Positions 7,979 to 16,107 of a DNA stretch of 64,000 nucleotides are shown one piece after another (the first letter of the stretch is position 1; each line of letters starts with the position of its first letter). Origin of the DNA: Halobacteriovorax sp. DA5 (GTDB taxonomy: Bacteria; Bdellovibrionota; Bacteriovoracia; Bacteriovoracales; Bacteriovoracaceae); NCBI RefSeq assembly GCF_002903145.1, contig NZ_PPDJ01000002.1:124001-188000 (forward strand), written 5' to 3'. Position numbers and translations under genes: made by a program. The notes under the pieces are model-generated. The model was not told the origin of the DNA. It saw only the letters and a program-made list of their open reading frames with translations, and made no database searches.

Positions 7979-9040
7979 ATGGATTTAACATTCAAATCAA
8001 ATGGTATTCTAAGTCGTGGTAAAGGTCTTACTTTTGACGATGTATTATTAGTTCCGAGATATTCTGAAATCTCTTCTCGAAGACATACTGATTTAAAAAC
8101 AAAAATTACTAAGAATCATACTATTGATATTCCAATTATTGCGGCCAATATGGACACAATTACTGGGCCAGAGATGGCCATGGAAATTGGTCGTCTTGGT
8201 GGTGTTGGAATTCTTCATCGCTTCATGTCACCTGAACAACAAGTTGAGGATGTAAAGGCGATCCAAAAATATTTTAAGGAACACTCGATTACTCTACCTA
8301 TTGCTGCTTCTGTTGGTGTTAAGGAAGAGGGGATGAAAAGAGCAGATCTTTTAGCTGCACTTGGTGTTGAAATTCTTACCGTTGATATCGCTCATGGTGA
8401 CTCTATTATGATGATGGAGGTTCTTGAGTATATTAAAAAGAACTATCCTCAAATTGACGTTATCGCTGGTAACGTTGCGACTCCAGATGGTGTTAAACGC
8501 ATGATTGATAAGGGTGCAGATGCTGTAAAGGTTGGTATTGGACCAGGAAGTATGTGTACAACAAGAATCATCACAGGACATGGTGTTCCTCAGTTAACAG
8601 CTGTTGCAATGTGTGTTGCTGAAGCCCAAAAAGCGGGAATACCTGTTATTGCCGATGGTGGACTTAAGAACTCAGGTGACATGGTAAAGGCCCTTTGCGC
8701 TGGAGCTAGCTCATGTATGGCCGGATCTCTCTTATCTGGTGCACTTGAAACTCCAGGTGAAGTTAAGGGTGGTATGAAAGAATATCGTGGGATGGCGTCT
8801 AAGGCCGCTCAAGTTTCATGGCGTGGAGAGCTTCCTAAAGGCATGGCCGCAGAAGGTGTTGATACAATGATTCCTTGTAAGGGACCAGTTGAAAATATTA
8901 TCAATGAATTAACTGGTGGTATTCGATCTGGAATGACTTATCTAGGTGTTGATAAACTTGCAAACATGAGTGAAGCAGCACTATTTATGGAAATGTCTTC
9001 ATCTGGTATGGCCGAAAGTAAACCACACGGTAAACACTAA
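7979..9040 (+). CDS. guaB: IMP dehydrogenase/GMP reductase family enzyme lacking CBS domains
   Basis: A (beta/alpha)8 enzyme of purine nucleotide conversion: either IMP to XMP (GuaB) or GMP to IMP (GuaC). Seen: [10 protein letters not shown] near the start, [22 protein letters not shown], the catalytic-Cys loop [30 protein letters not shown], and a C-terminal ESKPHGKH. At 353 residues it lacks the ~120-residue CBS pair of ordinary IMP dehydrogenase. The CTTR after the catalytic Cys resembles GMP reductase, whereas the YRGM loop, the IRSGM block and the ESxPH tail resemble IMP dehydrogenase. Position next to bamB favours guaB. The exact reaction is not settled by sequence alone. Confidence 0.8.
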   Translation: MDLTFKSNGILSRGKGLTFDDVLLVPRYSEISSRRHTDLKTKITKNHTIDIPIIAANMDTITGPEMAMEIGRLGGVGILHRFMSPEQQVEDVKAIQKYFKEHSITLPIAASVGVKEEGMKRADLLAALGVEILTVDIAHGDSIMMMEVLEYIKKNYPQIDVIAGNVATPDGVKRMIDKGADAVKVGIGPGSMCTTRIITGHGVPQLTAVAMCVAEAQKAGIPVIADGGLKNSGDMVKALCAGASSCMAGSLLSGALETPGEVKGGMKEYRGMASKAAQVSWRGELPKGMAAEGVDTMIPCKGPVENIINELTGGIRSGMTYLGVDKLANMSEAALFMEMSSSGMAESKPHGKH

Positions 9041-9072
9041 TAAATTTAAAAAAGACGATAAGGTCATCGATT

Positions 9073-10857
9073 ATGGAAAATACTATTCTTGACGATTTAT
9101 TAAGTTATCCAAAACTTATTAAAAGAATTGAAGAAAGTGATAACCCTGAACAAACTAAGAAGAAGGTTGTTGCTAACTTTAATGAAATGCGAGCAGATTA
9201 TTCTCCATCTTACCTAAAGTCGATGGCCAAGTTTTTCGATGCAACTCTTCCTCGTTTATACGATGGGGTGAGTTTCAATGAAAATGGAACCGACCTTAAG
9301 GCTCTCTTGGAAGAGGCCAGTGTTGTTCTAGTTCCCAATCACCAATCTCACGCTGACTACATTGCTATCAATTATAAATTCTTTAAAGAATATAAACGAA
9401 TGCTCTATGTTGCTGGTGGTGATAACTTAAATATTTTTCCAATTGGAAAGATTTTTAGAAAGTCAGGTTGTTTCTTCATTAGAAGAAGTTTCCAAAATGA
9501 TATTCTCTATAAATTTACAATGGAAGCGTATCTCTTTGCGTTGTTAAAGCGTAAGGAGCCCATCGAATTCTTCTTTGAAGGTGGAAGAACAAGATCTGGA
9601 AAACTTAGACCTCCAAAGTATGGGCTATATCAAATGCTACTTGAGGCCCACTCGCATCTTCCAGATGCGAAAGAAAAAGGTCTTGCCTTCGTTCCTGTAA
9701 GTATCGCACATGAATATGTACCGGAACAAAAAGCATTAGCTAAAGAGATGATGGGTGGCAAGAAGGTTAAGGAATCAACAGGGCAACTTTTTGGTCTTTT
9801 TAAACTTATGGCCTATCAGTTTGGAAAAATTCATATCTCTCTTGGAAAACCACAATATGCACATAAACTTGATGATGAGCATGAAAACAAAGTTAACGTG
9901 AGAGAGCTTGCTTTCAAGTGTTTCAGAAGTGTTGGTGACCAAATGGTAATCACACCAACGAATCTCTTGGTTTTAATCTTACTTGATGAGCCAAGTGGTG
10001 CCTTAAAGTGGAATGATATTATTTTAAAAGCACAAGCTATTTTAGAATATTGTAAGCGTTATGATATTCCTTTTACGGAAGGTCTAAAGGCAAATAAATT
10101 AGAAGATTCTATAGGTCGCGCTATGGATATTCTTATTGGTAATAATAAAGTTGATGTTATTGGACAAAGTGAAGGAACATCTCTTTTTTATGCGATTAAA
10201 AAGAATTGTCGCGGCGAACTTTTATTCTTTAAAAATACGATTGTTCATCATTTCATCATTCCTTGGACGATTTCACTAGCGTGGTTTAATGTCTTCAGCG
10301 GCGAAATTGATAATGTTGATGATCTTAAAGCATTCTTTGTTAAGCAACGAGATATGCTTAAGATGGAATTCTATCTTCCAACTGTCAAAGAATACTATGC
10401 AAAGACATTACGCATTTTAAGTAACGCCGTTGGCAGAGATATTACAAATCTTCAAGATGCCATCGAATTCACAAATAAAGACCTATATGAAGTTGCTTCA
10501 AAGCTTAGCCTTTTTGCTCGAAGCCTAACTTATATTAACGAAGCTTATTTTGTATCAGCACTAACACTTGAGAGTTTTCAAAAAGATGGTGTGGATCACT
10601 TTAAGTCGGCAGACTATATGAAGCGTTTTGTTGAAGTATTTAAGGCCGAAATTCAAAGTCAGCGCATTATCCGCTTTGCGGAAAGTCAGAATGTTGAGCT
10701 TATGAAAACTGCTCTGACTTATTTTGAGCAAATTGGTGTTCTTGGTTACGAAGATAATTCTTATGTAATTGCTGATAGAACAAAACTTGATGATTTTATT
10801 GAATCAACAGAAAAGACATTGAAAGACCAACTAAAATTAAATTTTAAAGTTGTCTAA
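9073..10857 (+). CDS. plsB: PlsB/GNPAT-type glycerol-3-phosphate acyltransferase
   Basis: Catalyses the first acylation of glycerol-3-phosphate (or a related acceptor) in phospholipid synthesis at the inner membrane. All four acyltransferase blocks are visible: I, NHQSHAD with catalytic His/Asp (about 90); II, GCFFIRRS (about 131); III, FFEGGRTRSGK (about 167); IV, VPVSIAHEYVPE (about 206). The order and GRTRSGK wording match the PlsB/DHAPAT branch rather than PlsC. At 594 residues it is shorter than E. coli PlsB (about 807), closer to compact delta-proteobacterial forms. It follows the guaB-like gene by 32 bp and precedes a CDF transporter by 12 bp. Confidence 0.85.
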   Translation: MENTILDDLLSYPKLIKRIEESDNPEQTKKKVVANFNEMRADYSPSYLKSMAKFFDATLPRLYDGVSFNENGTDLKALLEEASVVLVPNHQSHADYIAINYKFFKEYKRMLYVAGGDNLNIFPIGKIFRKSGCFFIRRSFQNDILYKFTMEAYLFALLKRKEPIEFFFEGGRTRSGKLRPPKYGLYQMLLEAHSHLPDAKEKGLAFVPVSIAHEYVPEQKALAKEMMGGKKVKESTGQLFGLFKLMAYQFGKIHISLGKPQYAHKLDDEHENKVNVRELAFKCFRSVGDQMVITPTNLLVLILLDEPSGALKWNDIILKAQAILEYCKRYDIPFTEGLKANKLEDSIGRAMDILIGNNKVDVIGQSEGTSLFYAIKKNCRGELLFFKNTIVHHFIIPWTISLAWFNVFSGEIDNVDDLKAFFVKQRDMLKMEFYLPTVKEYYAKTLRILSNAVGRDITNLQDAIEFTNKDLYEVASKLSLFARSLTYINEAYFVSALTLESFQKDGVDHFKSADYMKRFVEVFKAEIQSQRIIRFAESQNVELMKTALTYFEQIGVLGYEDNSYVIADRTKLDDFIESTEKTLKDQLKLNFKVV

Positions 10858-10869
10858 ATAGGAGATCTT

Positions 10870-11772
10870 TTGCATTTAGAGCTATCTAAGAGAGAAAAAG
10901 AAATAAAGAAGGTTTTAATTATTACTTTCTTTTTAAATTTAATTGTCGCTCTAATTAAGATTCTTGCTGGAATAGAGTTTAATTTTATATCTCTACGTTC
11001 TTCAGGTATTGAATCTATCTTTGATGGAACTTCAAATCTCCTAGGCATCGTGACTATAGCACTTGCTTCAAAACCACGAGATCGCAGACATAATTATGGC
11101 CACCATAAATTTGAAAATGTTGGGGCATTAATCATTGCTTTCATGCTTTTTGGCTCTGCAATTAAATTAGGGCTTGATTACCATGATCTTATTCTTGGTA
11201 CACAAACTAAGTACGGACAATTCGGACTTGTTCCTGTTTTATCAATTCTTATTTCAATGGCAATGAGTTTTGGAGTTTCGACCTACGAAGGTAGAAAAGG
11301 GCGTGAGCTTAATTCTCAAATATTAACTGCAGATAGTAATCACACCTTTGGCGATATGATTATCAGCTTTGGTGTTCTCATATCAATTATTGCTGCATAT
11401 TTTAAAATTTACATTATTGACTATATTGTCGGTGGATTGATTATTTTATATTTGATTTACCTTGGTATTCAAATAACTTTAGAAAATTTAAATGACCTTT
11501 TAGATGTAGCTCCTATATTAAAAGATAAGTACATTTCTTCACTTGAGGATATTAAATATGTTCGAGATATTCACAATTTTCGAGCACGTGGAAATTCTAC
11601 GTGGATGCAAATTGATTTTCACTTGTTACTCGAACCTGACTTATCACTGAGTCAGGCCCATGATATAGCTCACACAGTAGAAGATCGACTTAGGTTGATG
11701 CTAAAGGATTATTGTCGCGATATCGATATACTGATCCACATGGAGCCAGATGATGAAGGTCATAAGGATTAG
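10870..11772 (+). CDS. Cation diffusion facilitator (CDF) family metal transporter
   Basis: 300 residues, about six membrane helices and a C-terminal cytoplasmic domain. CDF proteins export Zn, Fe, Mn or similar ions in exchange for protons. Seen: helix 2 SSGIESIFDGTSNLLG, the inter-helix HNYGHHKFENVGAL motif, and helix 5 DSNHTFGDMI with the H/D pair; a typical CDF C-terminal domain with DIHNFRARGN follows. The start is TTG at 10870, supported by a well-placed AGGAG (10860-10864). It is followed by a hypothetical gene 3 bp downstream. Metal specificity cannot be told. Confidence 0.87.
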   Translation: MHLELSKREKEIKKVLIITFFLNLIVALIKILAGIEFNFISLRSSGIESIFDGTSNLLGIVTIALASKPRDRRHNYGHHKFENVGALIIAFMLFGSAIKLGLDYHDLILGTQTKYGQFGLVPVLSILISMAMSFGVSTYEGRKGRELNSQILTADSNHTFGDMIISFGVLISIIAAYFKIYIIDYIVGGLIILYLIYLGIQITLENLNDLLDVAPILKDKYISSLEDIKYVRDIHNFRARGNSTWMQIDFHLLLEPDLSLSQAHDIAHTVEDRLRLMLKDYCRDIDILIHMEPDDEGHKD

Positions 11773-11775
11773 AAG

Positions 11776-12189
11776 ATGAGAAATAAAATAAACAAGAGAA
11801 AAGTTGGAAATATTAGACTTGCAATCGGTCCGTGGGAAGAAGATTTTACGAAATTATTTTCATCTGCTGCAAAGCTGATGGCACTAATTGTTCATGGACA
11901 GCTGATTCATTTCAAAAGTGACGAGATCTTTGTTTTTGCTGATAAAGAGCTTAAAAACTTTCGTGTTGGTGTTCCAATGATAGGTAATCTTAAGGATAAA
12001 TACCTAGAAAGCTTTGATCTTCATTCTGGTGAAGTTGAGAGTACTGAGTTTGGTATCGAAAAACTAAAGGAATTCGAAAGAATTAAGAATTTATATACTG
12101 ATCTTTGCTTATCTGAAGAGTATTTTATAAGAATTACGTCTCACGGCGGGCAATATCTGTCATTTTATGAGAAATATCTCATTCAATAA
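11776..12189 (+). CDS. Conserved-looking hypothetical protein
   Basis: 137 residues, soluble, no signal peptide or membrane helix. Mixed alpha/beta composition with a central FKSDEIFVFADKELKNFRVG segment and a charged helix EFGIEKLKEFERIK. I do not recognise the family. It follows the CDF gene by 3 bp, so it is probably cotranscribed with plsB-CDF and ends that unit before infC. No catalytic motif is visible. Confidence 0.7.
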   Translation: MRNKINKRKVGNIRLAIGPWEEDFTKLFSSAAKLMALIVHGQLIHFKSDEIFVFADKELKNFRVGVPMIGNLKDKYLESFDLHSGEVESTEFGIEKLKEFERIKNLYTDLCLSEEYFIRITSHGGQYLSFYEKYLIQ

Positions 12190-12305
12190 TGTATACTGTG
12201 GGTATATTTTTTGTTATGTTTGCAATCCTAATAGCTAGATATTAGAATTGAAATTATTGAAAATAACTAATTCGCTAATAATTGGTTTATTTCCGGAGGT
12301 GATTT

Positions 12306-12857
12306 ATTAGCAACAATTTTAAAGGTGGAAGGGTTAAAAAAGAAAGAGGCCCAAGAATTAACGAGCAAATTAGAATTTCTGAATGTCGATTAATGAGTGA
12401 TGAAGAGCAGTACGGAGTTGTATCAATTGATAGAGCACGTGAAATTGCGGAAGAACTTGGTGTCGACTTAATTGAGATTGCTCCAACAGCTAAACCACCA
12501 GTTGTAAAGCTAATGGACTACGGAAAGTATAAATATGCTCTTCAAAAGAAAGCTGCAGAAGCTAAGAAGAAGCAGGCCAAGGTTCAGCTAAAAGAAATTC
12601 AACTTCGTCCAAATATTGAAGCACACGATCTTGAGACTAAACTTAAGAGAGCCTATAAGTTCTTAGAGGGTGGTGACAAGGTTAAATTTGTTATGCAATT
12701 TAGAGGTCGTGAAATGGCCTATAAGGACATGGGAAAAGAGAAATTTGAAGCGATTCTTAATGGCGTATGCGAAGAAGCTGATGGAGTTATTGAGTCTCCA
12801 ATTAAGATGATGGGTAATAGAATTATCACAATCGTCGCTCCAGGAAAGAAAAAATAA
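12306..12857 (+). CDS. infC: Translation initiation factor IF-3, starting at ATT
   Basis: IF-3 keeps 30S subunits free and checks the initiator codon. I place the start at ATT 12306: GGAGGT (12295-12300) is 5 bases upstream, an in-frame TGA lies at 12300-12302, and the N-terminal IF-3 sequence (GPRINEQIRISECRL) lies before the first in-frame ATG (12393). This gives 183 residues, the normal length. Also seen are the DLIEIAPTAKPPVVKLMDYGKYKY block and the C-terminal KFVMQFRGREM and GNRIITIVAPGKKK. An AUU start is the known basis of infC autorepression in E. coli, because IF-3 rejects non-standard codons. rpmI and rplT follow. Confidence 0.93.
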   Translation: MSNNFKGGRVKKERGPRINEQIRISECRLMSDEEQYGVVSIDRAREIAEELGVDLIEIAPTAKPPVVKLMDYGKYKYALQKKAAEAKKKQAKVQLKEIQLRPNIEAHDLETKLKRAYKFLEGGDKVKFVMQFRGREMAYKDMGKEKFEAILNGVCEEADGVIESPIKMMGNRIITIVAPGKKK

Positions 12858-12871
12858 TAATTCTTTTATAA

Positions 12872-12894
12872 GTGCCTGATATTACTTCAGGCAC
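12872..12894 (+). terminator. Hairpin after infC
   Basis: A perfect 8-bp stem (gtgcctga/tcaggcac) with a 7-base loop lies 14 bp after the infC stop. It is followed only by attccattta, so it is at best a weak terminator or an RNA-processing/stability hairpin between infC and rpmI. Confidence 0.5.
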
Positions 12895-12950
12895 ATTCCA
12901 TTTATTCTGTCTAAGTACCCGATATTTTTTCACTTATTTTAAATAATCCT

Positions 12951-12979
12951 TTGCATTAATAGCTTGAAGCTGTTAAAAA
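12951..12979 (+). promoter_or_regulatory. Possible promoter for rpmI
   Basis: TTGCAT and TAAAAA are separated by 17 bases, about 75 bp ahead of the rpmI start. The boxes are imperfect. The separate hairpin after infC makes an independent rpmI-rplT promoter reasonable. Confidence 0.35.
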
Positions 12980-13055
12980 TATGCACTTATAGTTTTGTTG
13001 TATTTTGTTGAATTCTCAACTTGCTTTCGAGTGAGTAAAATTCAAGGAGTAAAAA

Positions 13056-13253
13056 ATGCCAAAAATGAAGACTAGAAGAGCTGTTGCTAAAAGATTTAAG
13101 CCAGTAGGTAACGGTAAGTTCAAAAGAAAAAGAGCTAACCTAAGACACATTCTTGAAAAGAAGCCAACTGATGCGAAGAAGAGAGCAGGTAAAACTGACT
13201 ACGTACACGCTTCAGATGTTGCTCGTGTAAAGAGATGTCTACCTTACGCTTAA
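13056..13253 (+). CDS. rpmI: 50S ribosomal protein L35
   Basis: 65 residues, very basic, with the L35 opening MPKMKTRRAVAKRFK and the KRKRANLRHILEKK block. A structural protein of the large subunit. It lies in the usual infC-rpmI-rplT order, but with wide gaps on both sides (198 and 138 bp), which suggests separate control of each gene. Ribosome-binding site: AAGGAG 6 bases before the ATG. Confidence 0.96.
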   Translation: MPKMKTRRAVAKRFKPVGNGKFKRKRANLRHILEKKPTDAKKRAGKTDYVHASDVARVKRCLPYA

Positions 13254-13287
13254 TTAGCGCAAGCGATTCAAAAAAAAGATTGAGTTG

Positions 13288-13320
13288 GTCGAAACTTTAA
13301 ATCGACAAAATTGTTTTTTT
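13288..13320 (+). promoter_or_regulatory. Possible attenuator hairpin in the rplT leader
   Basis: In the 138-bp space before rplT, gtcga (13288-13292) pairs with tcgac (13302-13306), and a run of seven T (13314-13320) follows. L20 is known to repress its own operon through leader RNA in several bacteria. Here the stem is short and a 23S-like L20 site is not evident, so this is only a candidate. Confidence 0.3.
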
Positions 13321-13391
13321 AACCTGATTTTTGGGAAAGAACGAAAGAACCATTAGCTTGGTCCCCAAACGTCAAAAAAATGGAGTAAATT

Positions 13392-13736
13392 ATGTCTAGA
13401 GTTAGAAGAGGTTTTAAAGCAAGAGCGAGAAGAAATAAAGTCTTAAAACTAGCAAAAGGGTTTCACTTTTCTAGAAGACAAAAGTACTATCACGCTTCTG
13501 AAACAGTAAAAAGAGCATTACACTACAGATACATCGGTAGAAGACTTCTTAAAAGAGATATGAGAAGACTTTGGATCGTACGTATTTCTGCAGCTGCTAA
13601 GCTTCTTGGTACTTCTTATTCAAAGTTCATGGGACAGCTTAAGAAGAACAATGTTGAAATCAACAGAAAGATGCTTGCTGAAATCGCTGCAAGAGATTTC
13701 GACGGATTCAAAGCAATCTACGAATCAACAAAATAA
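13392..13736 (+). CDS. rplT: 50S ribosomal protein L20
   Basis: 114 residues, highly basic, with the L20 sequence RVRRGFKARARRNKVLKLAKGF at the start and YSKFMGQLKKNNVEINRKMLAEIA near the end. L20 binds 23S rRNA early in 50S assembly and can act as a translational repressor of its operon. GGAG lies 7 bases before the ATG. A G+C-rich terminator follows. Confidence 0.97.
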   Translation: MSRVRRGFKARARRNKVLKLAKGFHFSRRQKYYHASETVKRALHYRYIGRRLLKRDMRRLWIVRISAAAKLLGTSYSKFMGQLKKNNVEINRKMLAEIAARDFDGFKAIYESTK

Positions 13737-13788
13737 TTCATTAAACTATTTGATTTAATAAAACACAAACAAAACTATATAGTGCTTG

Positions 13789-13818
13789 GGCCTCATTTTT
13801 GAGGCCTTTGTCTTTTTG
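13789..13818 (+). terminator. Rho-independent terminator after rplT
   Basis: Stem ggcctca/tgaggcc (7 bp, loop of four T) at 13789-13806, followed by tttgtcttttt. Confidence 0.85.
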
Positions 13819-13821
13819 CGG

Positions 13822-13890
13822 CATCTGCAGGAGCAGATGAAGCATAAAGTCCAGGGAGTCCCAGGATGGGACGAGTCGGAAACAGGCCTC
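13822..13890 (+). ncRNA. Tandem hairpins with GGA loops, candidate CsrA-binding RNA
   Basis: catctgc (13822-13828) pairs with gcagatg (13833-13839), leaving the loop AGGA. gtccc (13858-13862) pairs with gggac (13868-13872), leaving the loop AGGAT. More GGA trinucleotides stand at 13855-13857 and 13878-13880. CsrA/RsmA proteins recognise ANGGA presented in hairpin loops, and CsrB-type RNAs carry several in a row. I see no clear promoter of its own and no terminator; transcription could come from rplT read-through. It is more G+C-rich than its surroundings. Confidence 0.3.
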
Positions 13891-13906
13891 GCATACTCAC
13901 TTAACT

Positions 13907-14329
13907 CTATCCTTTCATGAATTTAACTTTCACTTTCCTCGTATGAGTCGCATCTCTGAATTCACAAAGATAAATTCCAGACCATCGGCCAATATCAAGT
14001 TCACCATTTTCAATAATCATCGTAAGGGAAGTTTGCATAAGAATTGACTTCATGTGAGAAGGTGAGTCATCAGGCCCTTCAGCTGTATGAGTGATAAAAG
14101 AGAGGCTTCTTGGGGCCAGATGCTTGAGGAAGTTTTCCATATCAACTTTTGCACTTGGGTCAAAAGCCTCGTTTATACATAGCGCAGCACTGGTGTGTTG
14201 TATTTGACACACTAGGATACCATCTTCATCACTAGGGTTGAGTTCTTCTAAGCATTGTCGCATCTGGGCCGTTATGTCGTAAAAGCCTTCACCTGATGTG
14301 TTTACTATCTGCGTTTTTATAGGCATCAT
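13907..14329 (-). CDS. yjbQ: YjbQ/UPF0047 family protein
   Basis: 140 residues of the YjbQ family: IQHTSAALCINE, TAEGPDDSPSHMKSIL and LDIGRWSGIYLCEFRD are the family blocks with conserved His residues that form a metal-like site. Some members can act as a weak or secondary thiamine-phosphate synthase; the real role is unsettled. Two ATG codons are adjacent: the second (14326) is better spaced from AGGAG than the first. It is divergent from cdaA with only 40 bp between. Confidence 0.88.
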   Translation of the reverse strand: MMPIKTQIVNTSGEGFYDITAQMRQCLEELNPSDEDGILVCQIQHTSAALCINEAFDPSAKVDMENFLKHLAPRSLSFITHTAEGPDDSPSHMKSILMQTSLTMIIENGELDIGRWSGIYLCEFRDATHTRKVKVKFMKG

Positions 14330-14369
14330 TAAACTCCTAACATTTTAAATATTTAGCAGTTTATATATT

Positions 14370-15173
14370 ATGACATTATTTTCAACGCTTCTAAAGCAAT
14401 TAAGCATTAAAGATTTTTTCGACATGGGCATTGTCGCCCTGATGATCTATCAGGTTCTAAAGATCGTAAAAGGGACAAGGGCCATTCAGGTATTACTTGG
14501 TATGGTTTTTCTCGCTATCCTCTATACTCTTGGGATTAAGTACAATCTCTACACAGTAAATTGGATCCTTGAGCACTTCTTTGATTATATCTTCATTATT
14601 TTCATCGTTATCTTTCAAGACCAGCTTCGTGCTGCTCTTGCAACAGTTGGTACGGGAAGAAAGATGTTTAACTTCTTTGATCGCTCTCCTGTTAACTATG
14701 ACATCGAAGAGGTAATTAAGAGTGTAACGGCCCTTTCTAAAGAGAGAACAGGTGCTCTTCTTGTCATTGAAAGAAAAAACGGTCTACAAAACTATATCGA
14801 TACTGGAACAATTATCGATGCAACGATTCATTCAGACTTAATCTATTCTATCTTCCAAACAATTTCGCCTCTTCATGATGGTGCCATTATTTTAAGAGAT
14901 GGAAAACTTCTGGCCGCAGGTTGTTTCTTGCCATTATCTAAGAATATTGAAATTGATCGCCACTTCGGAACTCGCCACCGTGCAGCTCTTGGTGTTTCAG
15001 AAGTATCAGATGCCATTGTTATTATTGTAAGTGAAGAAACCGGAAAGATTAAACTGTGTATTAATGGCCAGTTCTTCTATTCTCATAACGAGAATGAGCT
15101 ACGTATGATGCTTAAGAAGGCGTGGGCAGGCAAGAGACTTGATCTACAATCTCAAATCGTAGGGCAGGTATAA
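14370..15173 (+). CDS. cdaA: Diadenylate cyclase CdaA
   Basis: Makes cyclic di-AMP from two ATP at the inner face of the membrane. Three N-terminal membrane helices (residues about 15-95) are followed by the DisA_N cyclase domain with its two signature motifs, DGA in PLHDGAIIL (about 170) and RHR in GTRHRAALG (about 201). Length 267 is normal. It is the first gene of cdaA-cdaR-glmM, the classic arrangement, with cdaR starting 1 base after its stop. Clear identity. Confidence 0.96.
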   Translation: MTLFSTLLKQLSIKDFFDMGIVALMIYQVLKIVKGTRAIQVLLGMVFLAILYTLGIKYNLYTVNWILEHFFDYIFIIFIVIFQDQLRAALATVGTGRKMFNFFDRSPVNYDIEEVIKSVTALSKERTGALLVIERKNGLQNYIDTGTIIDATIHSDLIYSIFQTISPLHDGAIILRDGKLLAAGCFLPLSKNIEIDRHFGTRHRAALGVSEVSDAIVIIVSEETGKIKLCINGQFFYSHNENELRMMLKKAWAGKRLDLQSQIVGQV

Positions 15174-15174
15174 G

Positions 15175-16107
15175 ATGTTAAAGAAAATTAAAAGCAATAA
15201 TTTATTTGAATTAATTCAAAATCAGCTACTAACTCTACTGAGTATTATTCTTGCAATTTTTCTTTGGTTCTATGTTGTAAACTCGGAGCCAATTACAACT
15301 GAAAGAATCTATAACCTAGAAGTACTTCCAGCAACAAGTATGGATGTTACTTCAGTGTCTGCTCACGAAATTCATGTGACATTAAAGGGAGCTCGTGCAT
15401 TCCTAAAAGACTTTCATGGCGATGATCACTTGAAGCTTCAAGTTGACCTTAAGAAAATGAAAGTTAATCGCACAACGAAACAAGTAAAATATTCGATTAG
15501 CGAAACGGATTTAATTGTTCCTTTTGGTGTTGAGGTTGTGGATATTAAGCCAAAGCATATAGCCATCAAGCTAGATAAATTAATTTATAAGAATGTTCCT
15601 ATTAAGGTAAATTACATGAATAACTTACCTAAGGAATTAAAGCTCATTTCTTCATCTCTTAGTCGTAATCAAGTTAAGATTGAGGGAGCACGTGATATCA
15701 TGAGAAATGTGGGGCAGGTGAAAACACGCCTAATTGATCTATCGGAGTTATCTGGTCAGGGGGAAGTTCCGATTCAACTTGAAGATCTTCCAGAGTTTCT
15801 TCGTTACGGTGAGAATGACACTCTTTCGTTTAAGTATGATATTAGGCCACAAAAAGCTAATCTCACGTTAAAGAATATCCCAATTTTATTTATTGCGCCT
15901 AATATGAAATTTCGTTCTCGCATAAGAAAGGTCTCTTTAGATGTACTAACTACTGGTAGAGATGATATAAAGGCAAGCGAAGTTAAGGTTTATGCAGAAA
16001 TTCCTTCTGATATGGGAAGAAGTGCAGATATTCGTCTAAGGGCCGAGCTTCCTGAGGACGTTCATTTATTAAAAATTCATCCAGAAATAATTAAAGTGAG
16101 TAGATAA
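15175..16107 (+). CDS. cdaR: YbbR-domain regulator CdaR
   Basis: 310 residues: one N-terminal membrane helix (LLTLLSIILAIFLWFYVVNSE) and then extracytoplasmic YbbR repeats (NLEVLPATSMDVTSVSAHEIHVTLKG; VNYMNNLPKELKLISSSLSRNQVKIEGA). CdaR binds and modulates CdaA from the outside in Firmicutes. The last base of its stop is the first base of the glmM start (TAATG), so translation is probably coupled. Confidence 0.92.
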   Translation: MLKKIKSNNLFELIQNQLLTLLSIILAIFLWFYVVNSEPITTERIYNLEVLPATSMDVTSVSAHEIHVTLKGARAFLKDFHGDDHLKLQVDLKKMKVNRTTKQVKYSISETDLIVPFGVEVVDIKPKHIAIKLDKLIYKNVPIKVNYMNNLPKELKLISSSLSRNQVKIEGARDIMRNVGQVKTRLIDLSELSGQGEVPIQLEDLPEFLRYGENDTLSFKYDIRPQKANLTLKNIPILFIAPNMKFRSRIRKVSLDVLTTGRDDIKASEVKVYAEIPSDMGRSADIRLRAELPEDVHLLKIHPEIIKVSR

